A DNA stretch of 64,000 bases from Gnetum montanum. Lineage: Eukaryota; Streptophyta; Gnetopsida; Gnetales; Gnetaceae. The DNA lies in the NCBI GenBank assembly GCA_015680685.1, contig MNCI01016011.1, positions 163,768 through 227,767 of the forward strand, in the 5' to 3' direction. Below, in pieces: positions 35,211 through 47,572 of this stretch. The first letter of the stretch is position 1. Each line of letters opens with the position of its first letter. Made by a program: the position numbers and the translations under genes. The notes below the pieces were generated by a model. It was not told the DNA's origin and searched no databases. It saw only the letters and a program-made list of their open reading frames with translations.

Positions 35211-38200
35211 ATTTTGGAAGAGACGAAAGGGATTAGTGTTAGGGTAATAAAAGTTGTATTGGTTAAAACAAAAGTTTATTTTATCCCTCTAAACATAGTC
35301 GTATTAGAGCATGGTTATGATGCTAACTTATTTATCATTCTTATTCAACCCAATAAAGATACGATAAAGGATTGTCGCCTAAAGGTCAATGCTCATCTTG
35401 TTAAGGCAAGGTCTTTGGAGGATGATGGATGAGTGAAATCCTAACCTTTTTTGAATGGCTATACCCAAGCTTGAACCTAGGTCTTACAACTTGAGAAACA
35501 AGGACCTTAGCATCACTTTAAGCAGTGGTCCTTTGAATAAAGATATGATAGCTATAGCTAATTTAATAAATTCAAATGATTTAAGAAATTTAGTTAAGAA
35601 CTTGGGTGATGCTACAATGAGGCTAGAATCCCAAAATCCCTATACATGCTAGTGGTAGGCTATCACTAGGCATGAGGAGTGGTTTTCCTAAGGTATGAAA
35701 TAACCTTCCATTGGTTTCAGAAGGATAAACACTACACTCTTTTTTGACAACCAAAAAGGTAAAGGATTGACTCACATGTCAAGTAAGTAGACTTTACTCA
35801 GTGTAGAAAGGTTAGTAGAATTTGAATGAAAAAAGGTAAACCTTTTCTTCCTAAATAGAAATTACAAAAACTTTTTTAAGCCTTTATTAAATGTAAGGTT
35901 GAGTTCAACATTTATGTTTTATGGTTAAATAACCCTAGCCATTGAACTTTCTTATCTACAACTATCCAAAAGGCTTCTAGTTGTTTGAAGTCCCTCAATA
36001 TTCATTAGGATTCTTCATGTTTGGAAAAGTATATAGCCAAAGACTTAGGTTCCAAGGATGTCACTTTCTTTAAGTAGGGAAGAGCATAGAAAAACATGCT
36101 TTGTTAATGGGTTGAAAGATGTTTCCTTTTAGAATAGGGGCTAGAGGAGTGTAGAAATCCTGTCAAGTTCTATGTATTTTAACCATTACCAATAGAATTA
36201 CATGGATCTAGTTCCTTTGTTAACCTTATCACAAGAATATATAGGCTTGTTGGGAAGGCTTTGCCTCCTTGGTTCAAGTCACCACCTTGCTTTTCAGAGC
36301 AAGGTCTAGGGCTAAATGTGTTAGAGTAGGAATGCATCTTAGTTCTATAAGGAAAATGGTACCATATGCAAGTTTCTTATGTGGATGTGAACATCTCATT
36401 AGTCTAGCTACTTTTTCATTTCCTTATAGTGTATCTAATACACTTTTAATCTAGGACTAATAGGTTGTGTACACCTATGATAGAGATAAATGAATAAACA
36501 TAAAGTTTTTTAGGTGGTTCAACTACTAGAATGGCTAACTTAATCCAACATAAAACTATTTACCAACACTTGCAGAAAGAGATATTTTATTAATTTAAAA
36601 AAATGTATAGAGATTCTTTTCCAAATTATATTGCGCACCATCATCAATCTCAAAGTCAAAAATCAATTCTCATAAACCAAAAGAAGAAAAACTCTCTCTT
36701 CTCTCAAATGTGAAACATAAAAATTACAAAGCTTGAAAAATATATGTATTTAATATAGAAATAAATATTTTCTAGAAGAGAGACAAAGAAGAAAGATAGC
36801 AAAAAAGAATAGAAAATTCAAAAACTAAAACAAAGCTTAGAGATTTCATGTTATAGTAAAAGCCCTCATTAGTTGTTCTTTAAAGCCATTACAAATCTGT
36901 TAAGATGATCTAGTTTAGGATCAATTGTTAAGATGAAGCTCGAATTTGGAAAGCTAGATCTATTGTTGACCATCTCCATTAGTATGTTTAGATATTGAGC
37001 TAAAAAGAACATTAAAGCTTAGTAGAAAAAGAGGAAATTCATCATTTCATTTTGCCTACCATCAATGGTCTTGTGTTTCTTATGCTCAAATTACTTTTGA
37101 GTTAACAACTCTTTGTAGATTGATTTAATTATTTATACTCTTGTCTTTCATATTTAAAGAGCTCTACTAGTTTTCAACTAATTAAGCTTCTGATTCACTA
37201 TTTAGCCTTTTCACATAGAGGTTTATAAAATAGAGATTTTTAAAATAAATCTCACGAAACTTTTATTTGAGGGCTTTTTTAATTATAAGTTCTTATACAT
37301 TTTTATTTTTATTTTGTGGCTTTCACTCTTTCAAAGATTATCAAGCCTGAATTCTTGTCATGGCCAATAAGAAACTATAAACAAAACTTTATTGTAAGAT
37401 GCACTTTTAAATGTTAAAAAATTTTGACTTTTTATGTAGGAATCTTTCATGGAGTCTAGGCTTTAAGAAAACTAGAGCTTGCTTAAATCTAAGACCTCAT
37501 GAATTTGAGAAGCTTAAATATTAAAACAACTTTAATTTTTTTTAATAAATTCTTAGCTCCACTATAAAATCAAACTTTCCTTAAAAAATAATACTCAACT
37601 CTTTTTTTACAGGGAGCCATACATATTTAATTGAACAAAATACACAAGTTTTTAAAATGCATCTAAATGACCTTCTTAGTATTTTGATGTTAAGCTTTCT
37701 ATTAAATAAACAACTTTTCTAACATGTAAGCTAAGCTTTTAGGTATAAATTTCTTCTCTTTATGTATTTTTTTAGGTCCACATGTTATTGATTTTCATAA
37801 AGATAAGCTCTTCAATTTTCTACCACTACCATGTAGATATTCCACCCAAATTCTTAACAAAACAAACATGCATTAAGAGAAGCTTTAAGATGAATTTCTT
37901 CCAAAAAAATATTTTTTTTTTCACCTTGGCAAAACTAAGTGCTCAAACTTATCATAATGTGCATAATCTAAATGAACTTTATGCTTTTAAATGTATGGTC
38001 CAAATGCTATGTAAAATGTGTACTTTAGAGATTTTTCTCTTTTTATCTATGCTACCATGTAGATAAGAGATGAACACTAAAATAAAACATATCTTAAAAA
38101 ATCATCTAATGAAATTTTTGCATATAAATGCTACATCTCAATGCTGAATTACCTTGTGCACAACATTTACTTCGGAAATGAGCTCTTTTATTTTCATACA

Positions 38201-38326
38201 CTACTAAAACAAAGTTTTTGAGCTCCTCTTTTTATTGTTATCATGTAGCTTTACTATTACATTTTTAAAAATTTCTAGAAAACTCAATTCTTTAGTTTTT
38301 TGCAATGTAAAATTTCATTTGGCTAT
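35211..38326. other. Upstream of Agenet gene; no gene recognised
   Basis: The promoter of the Agenet gene should lie just above 35210, but no clear TATA box was assigned. A plus-strand frame at 35455-35652, with possible continuation through stops to about 36450 (VNLFFLNRNYKNFFKPLL and similar), could be an old coding remnant; no family was recognised. From 36500 the sequence is AT-rich with recurring motifs like ATGAGCTC...CTACCATGTAG, also seen at 45200-45460. Confidence 0.45.
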
Positions 38327-39221
38327 TGATGAGCAGCAAGGTACCCCCTATGCCCAACCATACGAATCACAAGCGTTCACGCATGATCCAGTCAAATTTC
38401 ATGGATGGGACTAGTTGTGGCATCTAGATCGTTATGTCTTGATCATAGTTCATTGTCTTCCTACTTGGACTAGTGGTAACTTTGTCATGTATGGTTTAGT
38501 CCAAAGTGAGGCATATGATTCTTGATGTTGTTTTGGCCTTATGCTACTCCTAACAATAATAAAGAAATCATTTGTTTAGACTAATTAACAATGAAAAGTA
38601 AAGTTTGAACTATCCTACGAGTGATGAGTGTCAATTTCTAGCTTGTTGTACACATCCTAAACCCACATATCCACTACTGGGATTACCAAGTGCTATGCTA
38701 CTGGGCAAACCAAGTAATAACATTGCTAGGATTACCAAGCGAATATGTGTTTATGCTTGAAACTGGTCGCGCTCATTTTTCTAATTCATTAACATGCATG
38801 GAAACATAAATATTAGCTAAATACATGGAATATAAATTTCATTAAAAGTAAATTTAATCTAAGTTAAAGTGCTGCAATGAATAAGAATCAATCTCGATCT
38901 TATTGCTATTCATGGAATGTGTCCAGGCACATTGCCACTCAAATAAGATGTCATACAAATGACTCAGATCCACATTGTGGGCACTCACTAACTATTCTCT
39001 AAGATTATAGAATAAAACTACAAGATTTTGACTACTTTATTGATAAAAGAATGACAATAAATGGTGGGAGCAAGCATATTTATAGGCAAAAATAGACATT
39101 GTGTCGATGAGGCTTAGATAACAAAGCTAAGATAATGGGGCTAAGATATGAAAGCCAAGATATCGAGGTCGATCAAAAATTATCTTTTTTTCAAATATCC
39201 TAGCCAATTGATGATTCATCA
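38327..39221 (-). repeat. 3' LTR of element A
   Basis: This 895-bp copy has U3 subrepeats near 39113-39175 (AAGATATC/GCTAAGATAA units), a TATA box at 39077-39085 (minus CTATAAATA) and a GGATTACCAAG cluster near 38678-38740. Immediately above it (39222-39229) the minus strand reads ATGGGGGTA, a short polypurine tract that would prime plus-strand synthesis. Confidence 0.85.
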
Positions 39222-40145
39222 TACCCCCATGACTAAATAAAAACTCATCCTTGAGTTACCAAGATAGGACCAAGCTTTCTTTACAAAAAATTGGGAATGA
39301 TAGGATTATTAACTAATGCTAACTATTGAATGACTTTGAGTGCCACATTACAAAATTTTGTTTGAGTGGATGCATACAAAATGATCGAGTAACAAAAAGA
39401 CTAGACAAACATGGAAGATTACAAAATTTATAGAGGTTTTCAAGAATCCGTTGAAGATTATTCTTCTTGTTGTCACTAGCAGTGGCAGACTTCTAAGCTA
39501 GATTGTTATGTCAATGCTTCTTTAGTTATGTGGAACATTCTTAAAGGATGGACTAAAATTTCTTCCCATCATCCCATGGATCTAGTAAACATGTGATGCT
39601 TAAGCTACTATCTTGTATGTGCTATGATTTGTCCATGGGCATATCCTTTGTTATCCCCCTCTTAGCTTTGTTTCATGCCTAGAAAAAGGCCTTCTTCCCT
39701 AGGAATTTCTGCAACAGCACCTATATTTACCAAAGGATCAACATTAGTTTTGGTAAATTACCCTTTTCAAATCCCTTAGTTTTCGTTTAAGGACAAGGTG
39801 ATGATAGCATAATATGCCCAAGGCTATGAGGTAACTAAAATCATCAAGCTGTGCACATTCTTTTGATTAATTACTATTAGTTACCATGATGTTCAAAAAT
39901 AGAATGTTAGAAAAATTTCAAAATTTCAAAGTAGACAATTGAAACCAAAGTTTTAATTTAGAAGATGGCCAAGAAATATTGAACTTGAAGGATATTTTAA
40001 CTAGAAAAGTAGGAAAAAAGTTTTTTTAAAAAAAGTAATTGAATGTAATGAGAAGTAGTCCAAAAATTATGCATAAATTTAGAGCAACTGTCATTGATAT
40101 TTTGTATGAAGTGAAGGTTAGTTCAAAGCCATGATCAACAAAAGT

Positions 40146-40200
40146 TATCCAAGTGGGTCCTTCCCAAAGTAGGCTCCTACCATAATGCCCTTGCATAACC
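40146..40200 (-). repeat. Conserved 3' block of the Athila-like family
   Basis: The minus strand reads TTATGCAAGGGCATT... to ...TTGGGAAGGACCCACTTGG. It matches 55978-56034 and 4303-4358 (both plus). A second block shared with element B lies at 40560-40690, matching 55480-55620 in inverted orientation. These non-coding stretches sit between pol and the 3' LTR and are better conserved than nearby sequence. Confidence 0.7.
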
Positions 40201-41999
40201 ACTTCTATAGGTGTCCATGGGCACCCAAGAAGTTAAATGTAGACCATGCCTTTGTTCCAAACAACACAAAACTACTGTGGTTGGGATGTTGCACTATACT
40301 ACACAAAACCAAAAGGCTCATAATCACATGTAGTAGTGAGGAGAATAATGGGATGACAAGGGATCGTAGAGATAGGGATGTAAGGTACTTGACCATGTCC
40401 ACAATAAATTCTTCTGAAAATGTGATTAAAATGATCAACATACCTATCCATCCAAGTTCAAACTAGGTCCATATTGTGAACACTAAGCTTACATTGATGT
40501 GTTTCTTTTGGCCGACCACCATGAGTCCACAACCACCTCAAAGAACAATCATCACTTCAAAAAGAGAAGAAAAGAGAAGGAAGGAAGGTCCTTAGTTAGA
40601 GGGGTGTCTTCAAACATGGGTAACATGTTTTTCTAGCCCCATAACTAGTGCTTTTCATCCATTATTGTGTTTAAGGGATGTGCTTTGAATTCCCATTATT
40701 GTTTTTTTTTCTCTGTCTATTTTTTTTTTGTTTTTTTTTTAAATTTTTTTTGAAATGGAAACCACACCATGCAAAGATAGAGCTTTCTTTTTATTCATCA
40801 ACAAAGGAGTGATGATACATTCCAAGAGGATTCATAAACCACACAAAGAAAGACAAGAAGAAAATTCAATAAGTCCCCTTGAGATCACAACCTTACCATT
40901 CCCACTTGGTTGTTCCTTGTTTCTTCAAGGTATAATGATCATTGATTAATTTTAGTTTCATGAATGAAGAACCAAATTGTTTCCATTAAAAAGACCTTTT
41001 ATTCAAAGAATTGGAGGGATGGATGAGGTGGTCTCAATACTTTATATAATCACTTATCCAATCATCTTGATAGTATAGTGCAAAAACCCAACACATAGCG
41101 TTGACCTCTACAACATGACTTGGCAATATTATGAATAAAAACATAAAATACATTCATAAAACATAAAGAGAATGACCAAAGAAAAGAGAAAAATATTAAG
41201 AAATGAAAAACCTATGAAGAATCAGAAAATTTTGGAAGAAATAGAAAAACGATAAAAAATTATAAAACAAAAAATGTGAAAAACACTTATTAATTCTTAA
41301 ACTAGGATGGAGCATCTACCCCATGAATAATCTTATGGTAACACATTTAGGAGATGGACTGCACAATCCCCTGGTTATACACCACTAGTTTCCCATCTAT
41401 CACTATTACTGATTTAATAAATTGTGTGGTAGCACATCTAACATTTTTGATAGTCTTATTTGGATTATTCAAAGATGTATCGTCATTTGTACTTGAAGGT
41501 ATTTCCATTTTGGGGGATCTAGATGTGTTTGCTTCTTCTTCTTGATTTTCTATTTTAATTCCTAATTCTCCATGTTTAATATCCTTTTCTAGTGTATAAT
41601 CAAAGTGTAAGATATCTATGTCTAAGTCCTTTTTTTAATCTATTTTCTTAAGTCTAGAACTAATAATCATATTAGTTGCCTCCATGCATCTTTGAAACAA
41701 TTTTATATTCTCATTTTCAAGCCACTGGATGTCTTTTGGTTTAATGGCTACTACATAGATTAGTTTTTACTCACACACACCCTCTTGAACTTTCTTGTGA
41801 GTTGTATTAATATTTTAAATTTCCAGCCCACAACTACATCTTTTATTATTAGTAGTGATGCATGGATTCTTCTATCTCTCCATAGTGATAGGTTCATCAT
41901 TTTTGTTAGGTGTTGGAGCAATGATAGATGTTGGCCCTTGGGTATGATTGGAGGACATTCATTGTGAAAGGAAGGGTGTTGCACTTGATTGGCATTGTG

Positions 42000-43268
42000 C
42001 TAGTTTGGACAAGTTAGTAGGTCCATGAGTGTTGTGCTTATGCATGGGAACTTTCCTAAAGAAAGGACATTTCTGAGATTGTGGTGGAGATCTACTAGCA
42101 CTATCATTTTTGTGTATGTTTGTAGCACAAGTCGCATTTTCTAGTTGATGTCATGGTGTTGAAACTTCCTATGTTGCTAGTGGTGACACATGGTGGAGGA
42201 AAGTATGAAAATATTGAGCATATGACAAAGGATGAGAGGTGTGAGGTGGTGATCCTTTAGAAGATGTCATAGGTCAATGATATTCGGGAGAGTGGTAGTA
42301 GCGATTTGAAGTAGAGGAAGTAGAACCAGTCAAGAAAACAGGTTGTTGAACATAATACATGTATGGGTTTGGCTAGTAGTAAGGGTAGGGCTAGTTTAGT
42401 GGTGGCCTCCTCCATGACTATGGGTTTTTCCACTGTAGTTTATGATAGTGTTGTGGCTAGTAATAAGTCCCCCTAGGATAACATGATTGGTTGTGGCACT
42501 ATCTATAATTACCATGTGGAAAAGAAAATTTCTTGGGCATGTGCTTTTGTATGAATTCGGGATTTAATGTAAAAGCCCAATACTCATGTAGATGTGACAT
42601 GACTGGGTAATGGCCCTTTGGGTGGTCATATATGTAGATGTCACATTCATCATCTTCATCAATGGTTGAGTCTATAGCTTGGTTTTCTTCAGCTATGTTC
42701 CTTATTTTCTAATAAGTGTTCCTAGATGCCTAGTTCATTTTTTGTTACCTTCTCCTCTACAATTTTTATGAAAGTTGTAGCTTTTCCATTTATCCATTGT
42801 AACATCTTATCTAGTCTTTCCTGGAGTTCATCAAGAGATTGTTGTAGTGGCAAGGTTTGCTGTGAAATCACCTCTTTGAGAGCTGCCTCTTCTTCCTCAT
42901 CATAAATATGGACCCTTTTCCTTTGAAGAGTTGGATCCTAGTTATTTTCCTCTACATTCTCTTGTTTACATAGATCTCCTTCCTCTTTTCCCACCTACTT
43001 GATTAGCCTTTGTATTTGATGGGCTTTTAATTCGTATAATTGACCTTGAGCATACATCCTAAGGGTCTCCCTTATTTCATTACGAATTCCATCTATGATG
43101 TGGAAAAGTTGCTCTTTTTGAGAGAAATCATGGCTGGGGGTATCTATCCAAGGCCACATCCAAGGGTTCATGATTTTTTTACTTCCAACCTTGGATTTAT
43201 TTTCTTAGGTTGGACACACTTACATAGGTTTGGTATTTTTTATTAAAAATTTCTACCATTGTGAACCA
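42000..43268 (-). pseudogene. Gag C-terminal tail of element A (Tyr/Pro/Gln-rich)
   Basis: A minus-strand frame around 42300-42560 is rich in Tyr, Pro, Gln, Asn and His (for example PYPYY, PNPYMYYVQQPVF). Stops sit where Gln would fit the composition. A similar tail is readable in element B at about 50460-51000, before its protease. It is probably the low-complexity Gag tail. No zinc finger was identified. Confidence 0.5.
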
Positions 43269-44056
43269 CTAGTGGATGGAACTTAGTTCCAACAATCTAT
43301 ACCAGCTTTTAGCTTTATCTATTAGTGTCCTAGGGAAGAGCTTAAGTTGTTGATACTTATTTTTCATATTTTTCAAGGCATCAACATCATGTAAGGCTTG
43401 TAAGTGATGTTGTGGATTAGAATCATAGCCTTCCATAAATTTAGGGATATTATTCATATTGAGCCTTTTTATGCAACTTTCCTTATGATGCTTGTGGGGT
43501 ATCTTAACTACCTCTGTGATTTGCATCAAGCTTATAGTGGCCAATAAGGGTTCATCATCATCAGATATGGTGTGGTAAAAATTTCTATTTCTATTTGCCT
43601 AATTGTGATGGTTTTGGCTGTGTTCATGTTGAGGTCTTTGATTTTTCCCATCATTTTGATTTCTACCCTTATTTCGACTCCATAATAGAGCTTTATCTCT
43701 ATACCTATGTTCATCTTTGTCAAAACTAGATTTTGAAGAGGAAGATAAAGATGAGGTACTAGGAGGATTACCATGGCTTCAATGGTGTTCCCCATAGTCC
43801 CTTGATTTATTTTTTTTTTAGGTTTTAAGGAGATCCTACACCTTAAAGCCTCCCCTAGTCTAGGACTTACTTCATATCCTCTAGGATTGTCTACCTTAGG
43901 TGAATGTAGTCCTTGAGTATCATCAGGATGATCATGAACATATGAAACCCCTACATGAGGTTGGTCACTTTTATTTTCTTCAACATATATCTCATTATTT
44001 TTCCAATGAATGTTCTCTCCATATGATGCATTATTGCTTCCTTGTGAATGAGACAT
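43269..44056 (-). pseudogene. Gag N-terminal and core region, element A
   Basis: Two overlapping minus-strand frames (43532-44056 and 43269-43544) make up the start of Gag, with a frameshift between. The second contains the Gag core YDSNPQHHLQALHDVDALKN and LKLFPRTLIDKAKSWYRLL (consensus LFPxSLxxxAxxWYxxL). Element B has the same order at 49480-49690. The first frame starts MSHSQGSNNAS and is hydrophilic. It would form the element particle. Length before the core is about 180 residues, plausible for Athila-type Gag. Confidence 0.75.
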
Positions 44057-44162
44057 TTTTGTTAGTTAATGATGTGTATGGCTTATTATTTTTTAAAAGA
44101 TAAATTTTTAATGTGTTTATAGTGATTGTGTATGATATAACTAATCTAGTTAACTAACACCA

Positions 44163-44180
44163 TCCTCAACAACAATGCCA
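44163..44180 (-). other. Primer-binding site, tRNA-Asp type (element A)
   Basis: The minus strand reads TGGCATTGTTGTTGAGGA. Against TGGCGCCGTTGCCGGGGA, the complement of tRNA-Asp used by Athila-like elements, all six differences are C-to-T or G-to-A, and all three CpGs are lost. It starts one base from the LTR. Confidence 0.85.
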
Positions 44181-44181
44181 A

Positions 44182-45104
44182 TGATGATCAAAAAGGTACC
44201 CCCTACGTCCAACCATACAAATCACAAGCATTCACATATGATCTAGTTAAATTTTGTGTATGGGATGAGTTGTGGCATCTAGATCATTATGTCTTGATTG
44301 TAGTTCATTGTCTTCTCACTTGGACTAGTGGTAGCTTTGTCATGTATGGTTTAGTCTAAAGTGAAGAATATGATTCTTGATGGTGTTTCGACCTTATGCT
44401 ACTCCTAACAATAATAAAGAAATCATTTGTTTAAACTAATTAACAATGGAAAATAAATTCTAAACTAGCCTATGGGCAATGAGTGTCTATTCCCAACTTG
44501 TCGTACACATCCTAAACCCATGTATCCACTACTAGGATTACCAAGTGCTATGCTATTGGACAAACTAAGTAATAGCACTATTGGGATTATCAAGCAAATA
44601 CATGCTTATGCTCAAAACTAGTCGCCCTCATTCTGCCAATACATTAACATGCATGATAACATAAATATTAACTAAGTACATGAAATATAAATTGCATTAA
44701 AAGAAAATTTAATCTAAGTTAAAGTGCTGCAACGAATAAGGATCAATCTTGATCTTATTGTTGTTCATGGAATGTGTCTAGGTACATTGCCACTTGAATA
44801 AGACACCATACAACTAACTCAGATCCATACTACAAGCACTCACTAACTATTCTCTAAGATTATAGAATAAAACTACAAAATTTTGGCTACTCTATTAACA
44901 AAAGAATGTCAATACATGGCAGGAGCACACATATTTATAGGAAAAAATGGATACTACATCAACAGGATCGCATCAATGGGGCCTAGATAACAAAGCTAAG
45001 ATAACGAGGCTAAGATATCGAAGCCAAGATATCAAGACTAAGATATTAAGGCTAACCAAAAATTGACTTTTTGTTAAATATCCCAACCAACTGATGATTC
45101 ATCA
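44182..45104 (-). repeat. 5' LTR of element A
   Basis: This 923-bp partner of 38327-39221 has its TATA box at 44932-44940 and U3 subrepeats at 44990-45055. The subrepeats are four to five units of about 15 bp containing GCTAAGATAT. A GGATTACCAAG-type cluster lies near 44535-44595. Confidence 0.85.
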
Positions 45105-47572
45105 AATATATACCTTTTGCTTTGATGTAATCATAAAATGATATATAAGAGGTTCCTTATTTTCTGAAAAAGAATAAGAAGGGATGAAAAAGCTCATCAT
45201 GCACTTTTAAAAAACTATCTAGATGTGTCACCTTCATCTAAATGAACTTATTCCATTAAAATGCACTACCAAAAACATGTGAAAAATGTTATCCATGCTA
45301 CAAACATCTAGATGATCTAGAAAAGATCTTCTAAACTATTCATGATAGTTACATCTAGATTTGATTTTCCAATCTAAATGAGCTCATAAAGATATGTGCT
45401 TAATGAGTTGAAAGAAATATAACTCTACACTATGACTACCATGAAAAATTTTGTAAAATCTTGAAGTTGTTGTTGGTAAAAAGATTCTTTTTTCTTAAAG
45501 ACAATCTTCTAAAGCATCCAACGAAGAAAGAGCTCTGCAACAACTAATTCTCTTGCAAAAGAACATATGTAGAATTTCAAGCTTAATATACTTAACAATA
45601 TCCCTCTTTTTAAGATTGGAAGAGATCACATCCAAAGCTAAGGACTCAATAGGAAAATTAAAATCCACACCAAACCTTATCTATCTCAACAAGCACATAT
45701 TAATCACACACAAAAAAGAGAAAAAAAATTAGTATCATTTAGCCAACATAGAGAAAATTAGTTGTTCAATCAAAATTAACACATCAATGACTCATATTAA
45801 GCAAGTAACCAAACATAGCATCTAATATGACATACAAATTTAATATAAACTAGACTATATGAAAAATGCAAAAGTAGAGTAATTGCTTACTATCAGATAG
45901 TTAATCTATTCAAATCATAAAAAATATTGAACTACTACAAGCTTAATCACAACATTAAATATTAACATTATCATTTTCTTGATAAAACAACTTACTATAA
46001 AACATCTAATGACTTCCTCTTTTTGTCAAAAAATGTGAAATGTAGCTGCCCCTACCACTAAAGAATCAAGCTCAAAACACATATAGTAATAGATATAAAT
46101 AACTCAACACACCAAGCCCACACTGGAAGAAAGCATAGAAAAGAAACAAAATAATAAGTAAGAAAGAAAAGAAAAATTAATTCACCATAGCCATGAATAT
46201 TCACAAAATCCTCTAGGTGAATAGAGAGGATTTTTGAGAGTTACTAAAAGTTGTAATGCCTAGAAAAAAAATGACAAATGTCAATAGCATCCTGAAATCA
46301 AGAAGGAAGTGATATCCTTAAAAAATATATATTGAGTCCCTATGCTTCACCCATGATCTCTTAGATGTACTTCATCTTCTATGCATAGAAGAAAATCTAA
46401 TGTCAAAATCATCTTCTATGCATGATCCGTATGAAGGAATATGTGAATCCATTAAATATGGCTTTGAGAATTCAATCAACTCTTCTTGAGTACTAGGCTC
46501 TTCAGTTGTTTCTAAAAATTGTTGTGTTTTTCCTTAAACAAGAACTTACTCACTCCTCCTACAACAAAGTTTATTATTTTTTCTTTTTAGAATTCCTAAA
46601 CTAGTATAGGGGATTTTAAGTTTCTTTCTACATTTAAATAAAGTAATCACATCTAGTAATGTCCTTAAGTATGTAACCATGAATTTTATGAAAGGATTAC
46701 TAAATATCTAGGGCCTGAGTAGCATCTTTATTATGGTGGATAGATTTTTGAAGCACATAATATTAATTTCCTATCCAACTTAATGTTTTGTAAATGACAC
46801 AATGTTCTATTTCTCTAATAGAGTGGTTAGGTATTTTGAGTTGTGTATGAGCATTATCATAGATTGAAACCCTAAGTTTACAAGTGTCTTCCAATGAGTC
46901 TTATTTGACATAATGGAAACAATTCCCAAATTATCTACCAATATTTACTTGTAAACAGACAAATAAATGGAGCATATGGATCATGTACTAAAGAATAGCC
47001 TCTAACATTATGTTCATAGTAATCAAAAAAATTGACTACTACTTTTGGAAATAGCCCAACTAAGTTACAACATCCAAAAGTCCTCAAGTAGTAGGTTCTC
47101 CTCTACAAACTTTTTGATGGAAAGATAGCTCATTACTTCCTATTCCAAAGTGGGGATAAGATAAAGAAGGTGGAGATTCAATTAGAAAATGTTTCAAACG
47201 TGCAATTCTATCCAATATAGAATAGCACTAAATTATTAAGAAGATTCATTAAGCTAATTCTTAACATCAAGTTCCTTGATAGTCTTTTGGTACTTCTAAA
47301 GAAAGCTTTTTAAGTTGTATGTGATAAGAGTCACAAGTATGATTATGGAAGATTTCTCCCTCTATGAAAACTCATCATCCCTTGACTAATAAATTTCTTG
47401 AGGTATTATTTGAAAAGGTTAAGGAAATAAAGAATTATTTGGAAAGGGTAATTCCATCCATAAATAAATATGTTGATCACAAGCACTAGCCTTGTGAGTT
47501 CAATGTTGGGAATTGAATCCTTATCAATTCAAACCAAAGCATGAAACAACATCCAAACTATTTCAATAGCAA
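45105..47572. other. AT-rich spacer between elements A and B; no gene
   Basis: No frame with a recognisable domain was found. The stretch at 45220-45460 shares motifs such as CATCTAAATGA and ATGAGCTCAT with 37000-38326. This fits one older repeat split by the insertion of element A. Confidence 0.45.

Larger units (their letters stand above)
38327..45104 (-). mobile_element. Athila-like LTR element A, pol missing
   Basis: Two LTRs (38327-39221 and 44182-45104) share TGATGA...TTCATCA termini and run in the same direction. Read on the minus strand the order is 5' LTR, PBS (44163-44180), gag (44056 to about 42000), non-coding sequence, polypurine stretch, 3' LTR. No RT, RNase H or integrase motif was found in the 4.9-kb internal region, so it is non-autonomous. 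Flanking pentamers GCTAT and AATAT agree in only three positions, so the TSD is doubtful. Gag, LTR and 3' blocks match element B. Confidence 0.85.

Noticed and set aside
35190-35652. Plus-strand frames upstream of the Agenet gene, considered as a second host gene
   Set aside because: They have no recognisable motif, short length and stops in all continuations; kept only as an unassigned stretch.
40185-40466. Overlapping open frames of 93 (plus) and 78 (minus) codons in element A, considered as an env-like ORF
   Set aside because: The minus frame is hydrophobic but short, the region overlaps a conserved non-coding block, and the equivalent region of element B is not open.
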